64,000 nt of DNA from Atlantibacter hermannii (GTDB lineage Bacteria; Pseudomonadota; Gammaproteobacteria; Enterobacterales; Enterobacteriaceae). Position numbers and translations under genes: made by a program. Within the stretch, counting starts at the first letter, position 1, and each line of letters opens with the position of its first letter. The DNA lies in assembly GCF_009907385.1 (NCBI RefSeq), contig NZ_JAAATR010000073.1, positions 1-64,000 of the forward strand, read 5' to 3'. Shown here in pieces: positions 1 to 7,134 of the stretch. The notes under the pieces are model-generated. The model made no database searches, had not been told where the DNA came from, and saw nothing but the letters and a program-made list of their open reading frames with translations.

Positions 1-17
1 ACTTAACACCCATTATA

Positions 18-335
18 ATGGATTTATATCTCAAAAAACCGAGTGAAATCGTCAAACTCATTTGCGATCGTTTACGCCAGCAACGCATTGCCCTACAAAT
101 GACCCAATCTGAAGTGGCGGCCAGAGCGGGCGTGGGCGTCAATACGGTATCTAATATGGAGTCCGGTAAAAATATCGGCTTCCAGAGCCTGGTACGGGTA
201 GCAATGGTGCTGGGACGTGTTCACGAACTGGAGCAACTGTTTCAACCCAGACTGGAAAGTCTTGACGATTTGCGCCGCTATGAAGAGAGTCTTAAACGTC
301 AGCGAATAAAGAAAAGGAGCCAGGATGCCGGGTAA
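18..335 (+). CDS. hipB: HipB-type antitoxin / XRE-family DNA-binding protein
   Basis: A 105-residue protein with one Cro/C1-type helix-turn-helix at about residues 14-70; the recognition region reads TQSEVAARAGVGVNTVSNME. The C-terminal tail is basic (KRQRIKKRSQ). In HipBA modules the antitoxin gene precedes hipA, represses the operon and neutralises the HipA kinase. Here it overlaps the next reading frame (start 325) by 11 bases, the usual coupled layout, but the partner is a remnant, so the protein may now act only as a repressor or be a relic. The family call is secure. Assignment as an antitoxin, rather than a generic XRE regulator, rests on the downstream hipA remnant. Confidence 0.75.
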   Translation: MDLYLKKPSEIVKLICDRLRQQRIALQMTQSEVAARAGVGVNTVSNMESGKNIGFQSLVRVAMVLGRVHELEQLFQPRLESLDDLRRYEESLKRQRIKKRSQDAG

Positions 336-658
336 CGTCGAGGTTTATTACCAGGGATGGGGCGAACGATGGCTTTGGGGTACGCTGGCGACCACAACCG
401 CCCTTACCGGCCGCCCCTTGATTATGTTCGAGTACAGCCAGGCCGCGATGGAAAAAGGACTGGAACTCTCCCTGCTCTCTTTGCCGTTAAAGGGGCCTCG
501 TCTGCGGCGCGAAAATCCGCCAGATCGTTGAGCGCATTTCTGATGTGGCAACCCGTTTTATGGCAATGGCTGAACACATCCTGCCGGGTCAAATTACCCA
601 CGATATGCTGCGCGTTATCCAGTCTCAGTTGAACAGCAATATCAACCGGCTGCGATAA
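325..658 (+). pseudogene. hipA: hipA remnant (N-terminal and C-terminal pieces only)
   Basis: The frame opening at 325 gives a HipA-like N-terminal subdomain (ending in SLPLKGPRLRR) and stops at 531. A second frame, open from about 491 to the stop at 656-658, encodes what looks like a HipA C-terminal helix region (IVERISDVATRFMAMAEHIL, then PGQITHDMLRVIQSQLNSNI). The junction is near 500-515 and the two pieces are in different frames. Intact HipA kinases are roughly 400-440 residues; about 110 codons remain, and the whole ATP-binding and catalytic core is gone. The simplest reading is one internal deletion with a frame change, so the toxin is dead. Confidence 0.7.
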
Positions 659-757
659 GCTGCCGTTGCGCGAAAGTCAGGTATATACTTACTCGCCTGG
701 CGGGTTCCATACAGCCTGAAGCCACGTAAATGACGATCAGAATAAAGGGAGTGTCTT

Positions 758-2077
758 ATCATCAATACTCGTCGCTTTCCCCGTTTCGCGAGCATAAAAA
801 TCCTTGTCGCCGCGCTATTGCTTGCCAGCTGTTCCTCCGAACCGCCGAAGTCGCTGGTGACGCCGTTGCCGCCGGTGGCAAAAAATCCGCTGCCGGATAA
901 GCCAGGGCAAAACACGCAGCCCATGCGCGGGGTGTGGCTGGCGACCGTTTCCCGCCTCGACTGGCCGCCGGTGAACTCGGTCAATCTCAGCCCGGAGGCG
1001 CGTATTCGCCAGCAAAAACAGGCGCTGACCGCCAAGCTGGATAACCTGAAAAGCATGGGCATCAACACGGTGTTCTTTCAGGTTAAACCCGACGCCACCG
1101 CGCTGTGGCCATCAAAAATCCTGCCATGGTCCGATATGCTGACTGGCGAGATAGGTAAAGATCCCGGTTACGATCCGCTTCAGTTCATTCTCGATGAAGC
1201 GCATCAGCGTGGCATGAAGGTGCATGCGTGGTTTAACCCGTATCGGGTGTCGACCAATATCCGCAGTTCAACGGTAAACGAACTCAACCGCACCCTGCCC
1301 TTAAATCCTGCCAGCATTTTTGTGCTGCATCGCGACTGGATACGTACCTCAGGCGACCGGTTTGTACTCGACCCTGGCATTCCGGAAGCCCGTGACTGGA
1401 TCACCAGTATCGTGGCGGAAGTGGTTGCACGTTATCCTGTGGACGGCGTGCAGTTCGATGATTATTTCTATACCGAAACGCCCGACTCCCCCCTGAACGA
1501 TAACCAGACCTGGCGACAGTATGGTCAGGGCTTTGTCTCAAAGGCGGACTGGCGGCGGCATAACACGGCGCTGCTTATCGAGCAGGTTTCCCGCACGATT
1601 AAGCAACTGAACCCGAACGTTGAGTTTGGCGTCAGCCCTGCGGGCGTATGGCGTAACCGCTCGCACGATCCCGCCGGTTCCGATACCCGAGGCGCAGCGG
1701 CCTATGATGAGTCATTCGCCGACACCCGCCTGTGGGTGCAAAAAGGCTGGCTGGATTACATCGCTCCGCAGATTTACTGGCCTTTCGCCCGCGACGCGGC
1801 CCGCTATGGGGTGCTGGCGAAATGGTGGTCGGACGTGGTTAAACCGACCAACACCCGCCTCTATATAGGCGTAGCGCTGTATAAAGTGGGCGAACCGTCA
1901 AAAAACGAGCCCGACTGGACGGTTCAGGGCGGCGTGCCGGAACTGAAAAAACAGCTCGATATGAATGAGTCTGACCCGCATATCCACGGCACTATTCTGT
2001 TCAGGGAAGCCTATCTGGAACAACCGCAAACGCGTCAGGCCGTTGATTATCTTAAGCATCGCTGGAGCAGCCGCTGA
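758..2077 (+). CDS. digH: DigH (YddW), divisome-localised lipoprotein glycosyl hydrolase
   Basis: Very close to E. coli DigH, an outer-membrane lipoprotein glycosidase that cleaves denuded peptidoglycan glycans at the division site. It has a lipoprotein signal ending in the lipobox LLAS-C, then a GH10-like TIM barrel with the blocks FQVKPD, AWFNPYR, DGVQFDDYFY, VSPAGVWRN and IYWPF. No ATG, GTG or TTG start gives a full signal peptide: the only in-frame TTG (818) starts inside it. A good Shine-Dalgarno (AGGGAG, 746-751) lies six bases before ATC at 758, where ATG would be expected, so I place the start there. Either a rare AUC start is used or the start codon has mutated. The rest of the frame is intact. 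Confidence 0.85.
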   Translation: MINTRRFPRFASIKILVAALLLASCSSEPPKSLVTPLPPVAKNPLPDKPGQNTQPMRGVWLATVSRLDWPPVNSVNLSPEARIRQQKQALTAKLDNLKSMGINTVFFQVKPDATALWPSKILPWSDMLTGEIGKDPGYDPLQFILDEAHQRGMKVHAWFNPYRVSTNIRSSTVNELNRTLPLNPASIFVLHRDWIRTSGDRFVLDPGIPEARDWITSIVAEVVARYPVDGVQFDDYFYTETPDSPLNDNQTWRQYGQGFVSKADWRRHNTALLIEQVSRTIKQLNPNVEFGVSPAGVWRNRSHDPAGSDTRGAAAYDESFADTRLWVQKGWLDYIAPQIYWPFARDAARYGVLAKWWSDVVKPTNTRLYIGVALYKVGEPSKNEPDWTVQGGVPELKKQLDMNESDPHIHGTILFREAYLEQPQTRQAVDYLKHRWSSR

Positions 2078-2089
2078 TTTCTGTTACCG

Positions 2090-2130
2090 GAGTGAGCCGC
2101 AGAATAACGGCTCACTCTGCCCTTTCTTTT
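2090..2130 (+). terminator. Rho-independent terminator after digH
   Basis: Perfect 10-bp stem GAGTGAGCCG / CGGCTCACTC (2090-2099 and 2108-2117) with an 8-base loop, followed by a pyrimidine-rich tract (CCTTTCTTTT). It lies 13 bases after the digH stop and also closes the convergent MocR-family gene. Confidence 0.8.
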
Positions 2131-2196
2131 CTGCATAGCGAATAAGGTACTGAGCTGGCGTTCGGGTATGTATTAGCACTATATTGTATGTTGTAA

Positions 2197-3642
2197 CTAA
2201 AGCGAGATCACTGCTGCCAGGCGGCGAATGCCTTCTCTTAACGCTTCAGGCGGATGGTTCGCATAGCCCAGTAGTATCCCTTCCCGGGACATTGGCCGCT
2301 GGCAGTAACGATCAAAAGTCTGGATCCCCATCCCCAGCTGTTGCGCCTTTTCCTGTACTGCCTGAGCCGTGAGTCCACCAGCCAACCAACACACTAAATG
2401 CACGCCAGAATCCGTGGGATGCGCCGTCATCTGCTGCGGAAAATACTGTTCAATTGCCGCCACCAGCGCGGATTTACGTTCGTAGCAGGCTTTACGGATC
2501 CGCCGCACATGGGCGGCATAATGCCCCTCTTCGATAAATCGCGCTAATACCGCCTGTTCAAGATAGCCATTACAGAGATCGGCATAATAGCGGGTGGTAA
2601 TAAAACGCTCGCGTAGCGTCCGGGGAACCACTAAAAACCCCACCCGAAACGCCGGGTACATCATTTTTGAAAAGGTGCCGGCGTAAATGACGCGCTGATG
2701 CGCATCCAGCCCCTGCAGTGCCGGCAATGAGCGCGCTGCAAAGCGAAATTCGCTGTTGTAATCATCCTCGAATATCCATGCGTTATGCGAATGCGCCCAC
2801 TCCAGCAGCGCCAGACGCCTCGGCAAGCTAAGCGTCCCGCTTAACGGAAACTGGTGCGACGGCGCGGTATAGACCAGCTTCGCCTGAGGGTAATGCTGAA
2901 TGCCATCGTCGATATCCATACCCTCGCTGTCGACCCTGACCGGGCAGACCGTTGCGCCCACAGAGGTAAACACCCCGCGCGCGCCGTTATAACCCGGGTC
3001 GTCGAGCCAGACTTCATCCCCCGTTGTTAACAGAGAGCGAGCGGCGATATCCAGTGCCTGCTGGATCCCATTAACGATGATCACCTGATCCTCATGGCAA
3101 TGAACGCCCCGTGCTGCCTGGATATAGCGCGTAATCGCCCGGCGCAGCGGCAGGTAACCATACGGGCTGGTGTGTAAACTCAGTTCCCGTCGTGATTGCC
3201 GCCATACCCGTCCAAGCAACCTTCCCCACAGGTCATGGGGGAAAAGATCGGTACAACCTACACCGACCGCAAAAAGCCGCTCCATTCCGCCGTCGCTGAC
3301 GGGCGTCGGTTCCTCCTGAGTCACCGTATTTCGTGGCACTAACGGAAAAGGGTCGTTGGTGAGCCGATCCGGAATGCTCCGGGCAACAAACGTCCCCGCC
3401 CCTTTGCGGGTCTCAAGATAGCCTTCATCTGTCAGCCGATCGAATCCGGCAATTACCGAGTTGCGGGAAATCGCCATCATTTCCGCCATGGCGCGGCTTG
3501 AGGGGATTTTCGAGCCGCCAGCAAGCCGTCCGTCCAGAATGGCGTTACGCAGCGCATGATACACCTGATCCTTAATGACGCCTTTTTCCAGCAACAGCTC
3601 GTGAAACACCGGCGCGACCGTTTTTTTCATAGCGGAGCTCAT
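2197..3642 (-). CDS. MocR/PdxR-family transcriptional regulator
   Basis: 481 residues. An N-terminal GntR-type winged helix (about 15-85; SRNSVIAGFDRLTDEGYLET) is fused to a fold-type I aminotransferase-like domain (about 115-475). The PLP-lysine motif is present in GTFSKMMYPAFRVGF, and the conserved DDPGYNGARG and EDDYNSEFR blocks are intact. MocR regulators use PLP or PLP-amino-acid adducts as effectors. The gene diverges from the GNAT acetyltransferase at 3748 across 105 bases, so that neighbour is a plausible target along with autoregulation. The family is secure; the specific regulon (PdxR or another) cannot be told. Confidence 0.9.
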   Translation of the reverse strand: MSSAMKKTVAPVFHELLLEKGVIKDQVYHALRNAILDGRLAGGSKIPSSRAMAEMMAISRNSVIAGFDRLTDEGYLETRKGAGTFVARSIPDRLTNDPFPLVPRNTVTQEEPTPVSDGGMERLFAVGVGCTDLFPHDLWGRLLGRVWRQSRRELSLHTSPYGYLPLRRAITRYIQAARGVHCHEDQVIIVNGIQQALDIAARSLLTTGDEVWLDDPGYNGARGVFTSVGATVCPVRVDSEGMDIDDGIQHYPQAKLVYTAPSHQFPLSGTLSLPRRLALLEWAHSHNAWIFEDDYNSEFRFAARSLPALQGLDAHQRVIYAGTFSKMMYPAFRVGFLVVPRTLRERFITTRYYADLCNGYLEQAVLARFIEEGHYAAHVRRIRKACYERKSALVAAIEQYFPQQMTAHPTDSGVHLVCWLAGGLTAQAVQEKAQQLGMGIQTFDRYCQRPMSREGILLGYANHPPEALREGIRRLAAVISL

Positions 3643-3747
3643 ACGTTAAAAGTGGATCCGTTAAAAATACAAAAAGTGTCACTTATTTGGAACCACAATC
3701 GCCATTAACATAGCCGTCATCACAGCAAACGAAATAAAAGGATAATT

Positions 3748-4212
3748 ATGACTAACCCGCAAAATTCCCGCGTGACGATTGAGCCTGTTACTCAACAGGA
3801 CTATGCCGACTGGCTACCGCTATGGAAAAGTTATCAGGTGTTTTATCGCGTCGATATTTCAGACGATATCACCCGTCTGACGTGGAGCCGCTTTCTCAAT
3901 CCGATTGAGCCGATATTCGGCGCGGTGGCGAAATGCGACGGCAAAATCGTCGGTCTGGTCCACTATCTGTTCCATCGTTCCACCTGGGCGGATACGGACT
4001 ACTGCTATCTGGAGGATTTATTTGTCAGCGAAGCGCTGCGCGGTCAGCAGATCGGCAAGCAGCTTATTGAATATGTGCAGCAGCAGGCCCGCAAGCGCCA
4101 CTCTGCCCATCTCTACTGGCATACCCATGAAACTAACCTGCGCGGCCAGCGGTTGTATGACTGGGTCGCCAGAAAAAGCGGCATGATTGAATACCGTATG
4201 CCGGTGAGATAA
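3748..4212 (+). CDS. GNAT-family N-acetyltransferase
   Basis: 154 residues. The acetyl-CoA-binding motif A is clear in LEDLFVSEALRGQQIGKQLI (R-G-Q-Q-I-G-K), and the C-terminal motif B region (WHTHETNLRGQRLYDWVARK) fits GNAT folds of the YitI/diamine-acetyltransferase sort. The substrate is unknown. A purine-rich ribosome site (AAAAGGATAATT) precedes the ATG. It diverges from the MocR-type regulator and is probably controlled by it, a common pairing. Confidence 0.88.
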   Translation: MTNPQNSRVTIEPVTQQDYADWLPLWKSYQVFYRVDISDDITRLTWSRFLNPIEPIFGAVAKCDGKIVGLVHYLFHRSTWADTDYCYLEDLFVSEALRGQQIGKQLIEYVQQQARKRHSAHLYWHTHETNLRGQRLYDWVARKSGMIEYRMPVR

Positions 4213-4232
4213 TTGTCATCATTAAATAACAA

Positions 4233-4254
4233 AAACCCGAGATCCTCTGGGTTT
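4233..4254 (+). terminator. Hairpin after the GNAT gene
   Basis: Stem AAACCC / GGGTTT (4233-4238 and 4249-4254), extended inward by AGA/TCT with one bulged G. It is 20 bases after the acetyltransferase stop. No long U tract follows, so efficiency is uncertain. It separates the GNAT gene from the AT-rich nuclease pair. Confidence 0.45.
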
Positions 4255-4353
4255 GCTGTACGGATAAATCCGATCTGTATCACATGCATGATGCTTTAAA
4301 TGCCTTTATGATGCGTTGCGTCAAGTTTTTATTAAATCAGTCAGGGGGGACCA

Positions 4354-4788
4354 GTGACAAAAACGCTCATTGAATTTGACTTAACAGGCAAACCGGCATC
4401 CGTTAATGGGAGTAAAGCTCGCAAAGACAGCTGGAAAGCGCAAGTAAAATCAAAGGCAATCGCCCTTTATACAGGTGGAAAAATAGGTGAAAAACTTACA
4501 GTTAAAATATTTTATTTTCCTCATAATGAGCAATATTGCGATATCGATAATGGTCTGAAATATACTATTGACGGAATGGCTGATGTTTTGATGAAAAATG
4601 ACAGAACCGTTACGCGCATTATTACCGAACGGTTCCCTAAGATCCCCGGCGCTTCGCTCATTGTCCCTCTGAATATTGCGCCGCAAATTGCACAGGTCAT
4701 TAAGCAACGCGAAATATCGACTTCACCGGAATACCTCACGTTGGTTAAAGTAGAGGAGTATGAATATAATGGAGGCAATTTATGGTAA
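4354..4788 (+). CDS. RusA-family endonuclease-like protein
   Basis: 144 residues with the RusA Holliday-junction-resolvase signature CDIDNGLKYTIDGMADVLMK followed by NDRTV. The acidic set D63, D65, D83 and basic K69 line up with the catalytic aspartates and lysine of E. coli RusA, so the fold and active site look intact. RusA homologues resolve four-way DNA junctions and are usually phage-borne; no other phage gene lies near. The GTG start at 4354 follows a strong AGGGGGGA site. The gene is visibly AT-rich against its neighbours and overlaps the next start by seven bases, indicating translational coupling. Family confidence is high; biological role is unknown. Confidence 0.8.
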   Translation: MTKTLIEFDLTGKPASVNGSKARKDSWKAQVKSKAIALYTGGKIGEKLTVKIFYFPHNEQYCDIDNGLKYTIDGMADVLMKNDRTVTRIITERFPKIPGASLIVPLNIAPQIAQVIKQREISTSPEYLTLVKVEEYEYNGGNLW

Positions 4789-5561
4789 GGGATAACGGTG
4801 CAAACTATGAAAAATATCAACTTAACCTGATAGCAGCAGAATATGAAAGCAAAGGATTTGAAATTCATACTGATTATTTTTTTCCAGAACCAGGATTTAG
4901 ATTTGATGCTATTGCCTTTAATCGCCTAACCGGTGATGGAATTATTATTGAATTGATTAATGCTGGCCCGGGGGGCAGTCGAAAAGAACATTTACTGCAA
5001 CGTGCTGAAGTTATTCGTGATATTGTTTCGAAACGGCACCGCAACGCAATCCACGAATTCGCTGGCATTACGCGGTGGTCCGTTGATTTTCGTTATATTG
5101 ATGCTCATGAAGCTTCAGAACGCAGACTCAGCAAGGAAATTCAGCCACAATTCGCGGAAAAGCAGATCAAAAGTCTGTTAGCCCGCCGACTCCCCGCTTC
5201 AATTAGAGATTATCGTAATTCACGGTTACTCAATACGCAATTCTTGTCTGACTGGTCGTTAATCGCCCAACTTATAAGGGCATTTATTAGCCATGTAGAA
5301 CAAAACAATGCCATCACTGAACAGCGCACCGTAATGGAGCAATACAATATTATGCTTTCTCGATATCATATAATTCCTGCGGAGGATAGCCAGAAAACAG
5401 AAACAGAAATAGCCGATTTATTCATGCTCCATGATTATGTTCTGGAGATTATTAATGGCGGACAAGTCCCCCCGGCAGAAGTCAAAGCATTACGAATACA
5501 CTTAATTTATTTAAGAAACGCAATTCGAAAACGGCTTAAATTCAAAGGCGATACTTTTTAG
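4782..5561 (+). CDS. Putative PD-(D/E)XK-like protein coupled to the RusA homologue
   Basis: 259 residues, not assigned to a named family. Residues 8-75 look like a restriction-endonuclease-type core: a helix (YEKYQLNLIAAEYESKGFEI), then D42 in FRFDAIAFN, a turn and the strand IIIELIN with E57, then a helix carrying K68 and Q73. This is the order D-E-helix of PD-(D/E)XK nucleases, with the motif lysine replaced (E-L-I), so K68 may substitute or activity may be lost. Residues about 150-259 are predicted helical. The ATG at 4782 overlaps the RusA-like gene and has GGAGG eight bases upstream. It is AT-rich like its partner; the two behave as one foreign module. Confidence 0.6.
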   Translation: MVRDNGANYEKYQLNLIAAEYESKGFEIHTDYFFPEPGFRFDAIAFNRLTGDGIIIELINAGPGGSRKEHLLQRAEVIRDIVSKRHRNAIHEFAGITRWSVDFRYIDAHEASERRLSKEIQPQFAEKQIKSLLARRLPASIRDYRNSRLLNTQFLSDWSLIAQLIRAFISHVEQNNAITEQRTVMEQYNIMLSRYHIIPAEDSQKTETEIADLFMLHDYVLEIINGGQVPPAEVKALRIHLIYLRNAIRKRLKFKGDTF

Positions 5562-5581
5562 GTTTAGTAATACTACCCCGA

Positions 5582-5619
5582 TTCGCAACATCTAAAAGTA
5601 AGCATTTATTTGTTGCGAA
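5582..5619. repeat. Inverted repeat closing the AT-rich module
   Basis: Perfect 9-bp arms TTCGCAACA (5582-5590) and TGTTGCGAA (5611-5619) separated by 20 AT-rich bases. It lies between the convergent PD-(D/E)XK-like gene and the MocA-like gene. It could be a bidirectional terminator or a boundary mark of the acquired segment; there is no U tract. Confidence 0.5.
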
Positions 5620-5624
5620 GCTTA

Positions 5625-6206
5625 TCATTGATATTGGCTATCGTTTTGCTCCAGTAAAGAGTACATGGAACACAAATCATTAAGCGTATCGATATCCCTT
5701 ACAATACCCCTGTCTTTCAGCGGCAATTCCATGACATCGTTCATCCGGCATGCCTTCTTTACAATACTTTTTGCACCATACTCACCGCATAGCTCGCTTA
5801 ACTCAGTAAAATACGAGTATGAAAACCCCACCGGATGACCGTGCTGCGACTGATAATGCGGCACCACAACCGGCTTCTCGTTAAGCGCAAGCGCAACGCG
5901 CCGCAGCGACTCGGGCCGAATAAGCGGTAAATCGCCCGGCAGGATCAGCCACCCGGAAGCCTCCGCCGTTGCCGTTACGCCCAGCGCGATAGATTCCCCC
6001 ATCCCGCCGGTGCCGCCTGGCGGTCTGACGAGATGCCACGGCAAACCCGCCGCGTTTGCCGCGTCCAGCACATGTTCAAGCACCGTTTTGCCATCAAGCA
6101 GCACATCCAGCTTATGCACTTCACCGCCGGAGTCACGGAACCGCTGCCCTTTCCCGGCGGCCAGGATAATCACCACCGGCGGCGTGACACCCCCCTCACG
6201 AGCCAT
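5625..6206 (-). CDS. MocA-like molybdenum-cofactor nucleotidyltransferase family protein
   Basis: 193 residues with the NTP-transferase signature LAAGKGQRF near the N terminus, PGDLPLI (metal-binding acidic motif) in the middle, then GHPVGF and a late RDIDT block. This layout matches the MobA/MocA superfamily; MocA makes molybdopterin cytosine dinucleotide, the cofactor of PaoC-type enzymes. I start at the ATG at 6206, which overlaps the 3' end of the XdhC-family gene by 11 bases; the longer frame upstream is only a shadow of that gene. Fifth in the pao operon, so a role in making or handing over cofactor for PaoABC is likely. The specific nucleotide is an inference. Confidence 0.75.
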   Translation of the reverse strand: MAREGGVTPPVVIILAAGKGQRFRDSGGEVHKLDVLLDGKTVLEHVLDAANAAGLPWHLVRPPGGTGGMGESIALGVTATAEASGWLILPGDLPLIRPESLRRVALALNEKPVVVPHYQSQHGHPVGFSYSYFTELSELCGEYGAKSIVKKACRMNDVMELPLKDRGIVRDIDTLNDLCSMYSLLEQNDSQYQ

Positions 6207-7122
6207 GACGCGCCGCCGCCACGTCGGCCAGCACCGAAAGCGCCAGCGAATGGGCGTCGCGGGCTTTCGGGAAGATCCCGATGGGCGCTTTGATTCGCGC
6301 GATATCTTCCGGGCTCCAGCCTGCCTCCGCCAGCGCCGCGACCCGCTTTTCATGGGTGCGACGGCTGCCCAGCGCGCCGATATAAAACGGCTGAGCCGCC
6401 AGTGCAGCCTGCAATAGCGGCAGTTCCTGATGCAGATCGTGATAAAGCAGCAGCACCGCCGTATCGGCATCGATCATCAGGAGCGAGGTTTTAGGGTTAA
6501 AACTGTCGCGGGTCTGCACGTCGAACCCAGCGGCCTGCGCCATCCGGGCCGTTACCTGAGCCTCAAGCGAGTGCCCCACGACCATAACCCGCGCGCACGG
6601 GCGATAGTTCACCACAAAATCCTCGCCGTGCCAGCCGGTTGGCCGATCCGCGCCGCTGATCAGAGTTTGTGATGCGGGGCTATAACGCAGCCCCCTCGCC
6701 TGGCGCTGCTCCAGACTGTTAAGCACCGACAGTAGCGGCTGCACGGCGCGTAAAATATGTACGGTCAGCGTAATGCCTCCGCCGCACGGCAGCACAATAT
6801 CGAAATACGGCGACCCTTCGCCATACACTACCGTGCGGTCCTCCCCGGCGAGCATCGCTTCCAGCGCCTCATACGCGACGGCAGCCTCCACGCAGCCGCC
6901 GGAGACAAAACCGCAATACAGCCCATCCTCACGTACCGCCATCTGCGCGCCCAGCGGACGCGCCGCACCGCCGCGGATCTCCACCAGCGTCACCAGCGCC
7001 GCCGCCATTCCCGCCGTCATGGCATCGGCTGCGAAGCGCAGGATCGTCCGGCTGTCATCGGTTAAAAACGCCTGCTCGGGACAGAGCAGGCCAGGTTCAG
7101 TCAAAGACGCGTGTTGCAGCAC
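6196..7122 (-). CDS. paoD: PaoD, XdhC/CoxI-family molybdenum-cofactor insertion chaperone
   Basis: 308 residues. The N-terminal XdhC_CoxI block has ALVTLVEIRGGAARPLGAQM and GFVSGGCVEAAV; the C-terminal Rossmann-like XdhC_C part has VMVVGHSLEAQ and the end block YIGALGSRRTHEKR followed by APIGI. Known members bind Mo-MCD, sulfurate it and insert it into aldehyde oxidoreductases. Its position immediately after paoC (12 bases) and before the MocA-like gene matches the E. coli paoABCD order. Confidence 0.88.
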   Translation of the reverse strand: MLQHASLTEPGLLCPEQAFLTDDSRTILRFAADAMTAGMAAALVTLVEIRGGAARPLGAQMAVREDGLYCGFVSGGCVEAAVAYEALEAMLAGEDRTVVYGEGSPYFDIVLPCGGGITLTVHILRAVQPLLSVLNSLEQRQARGLRYSPASQTLISGADRPTGWHGEDFVVNYRPCARVMVVGHSLEAQVTARMAQAAGFDVQTRDSFNPKTSLLMIDADTAVLLLYHDLHQELPLLQAALAAQPFYIGALGSRRTHEKRVAALAEAGWSPEDIARIKAPIGIFPKARDAHSLALSVLADVAAARHGS

Positions 7123-7134
7123 GGTTCACCATCC

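Noticed and set aside
666..689. Promoter with -10 TATACT upstream of digH
   Set aside because: The -10 is good, but no -35 at acceptable spacing was found, so it is not listed.
5250..5561. HEPN RNase domain in the C-terminal half of the PD-(D/E)XK-like protein
   Set aside because: The region is helical, but I do not see the R-x4-6-H catalytic motif, so a toxin-type RNase is not supported.
4213..5620. Prophage or integrative element around the RusA-like gene
   Set aside because: No integrase, tRNA target, terminase or clear flanking direct repeats were found; only two foreign-looking genes are present.
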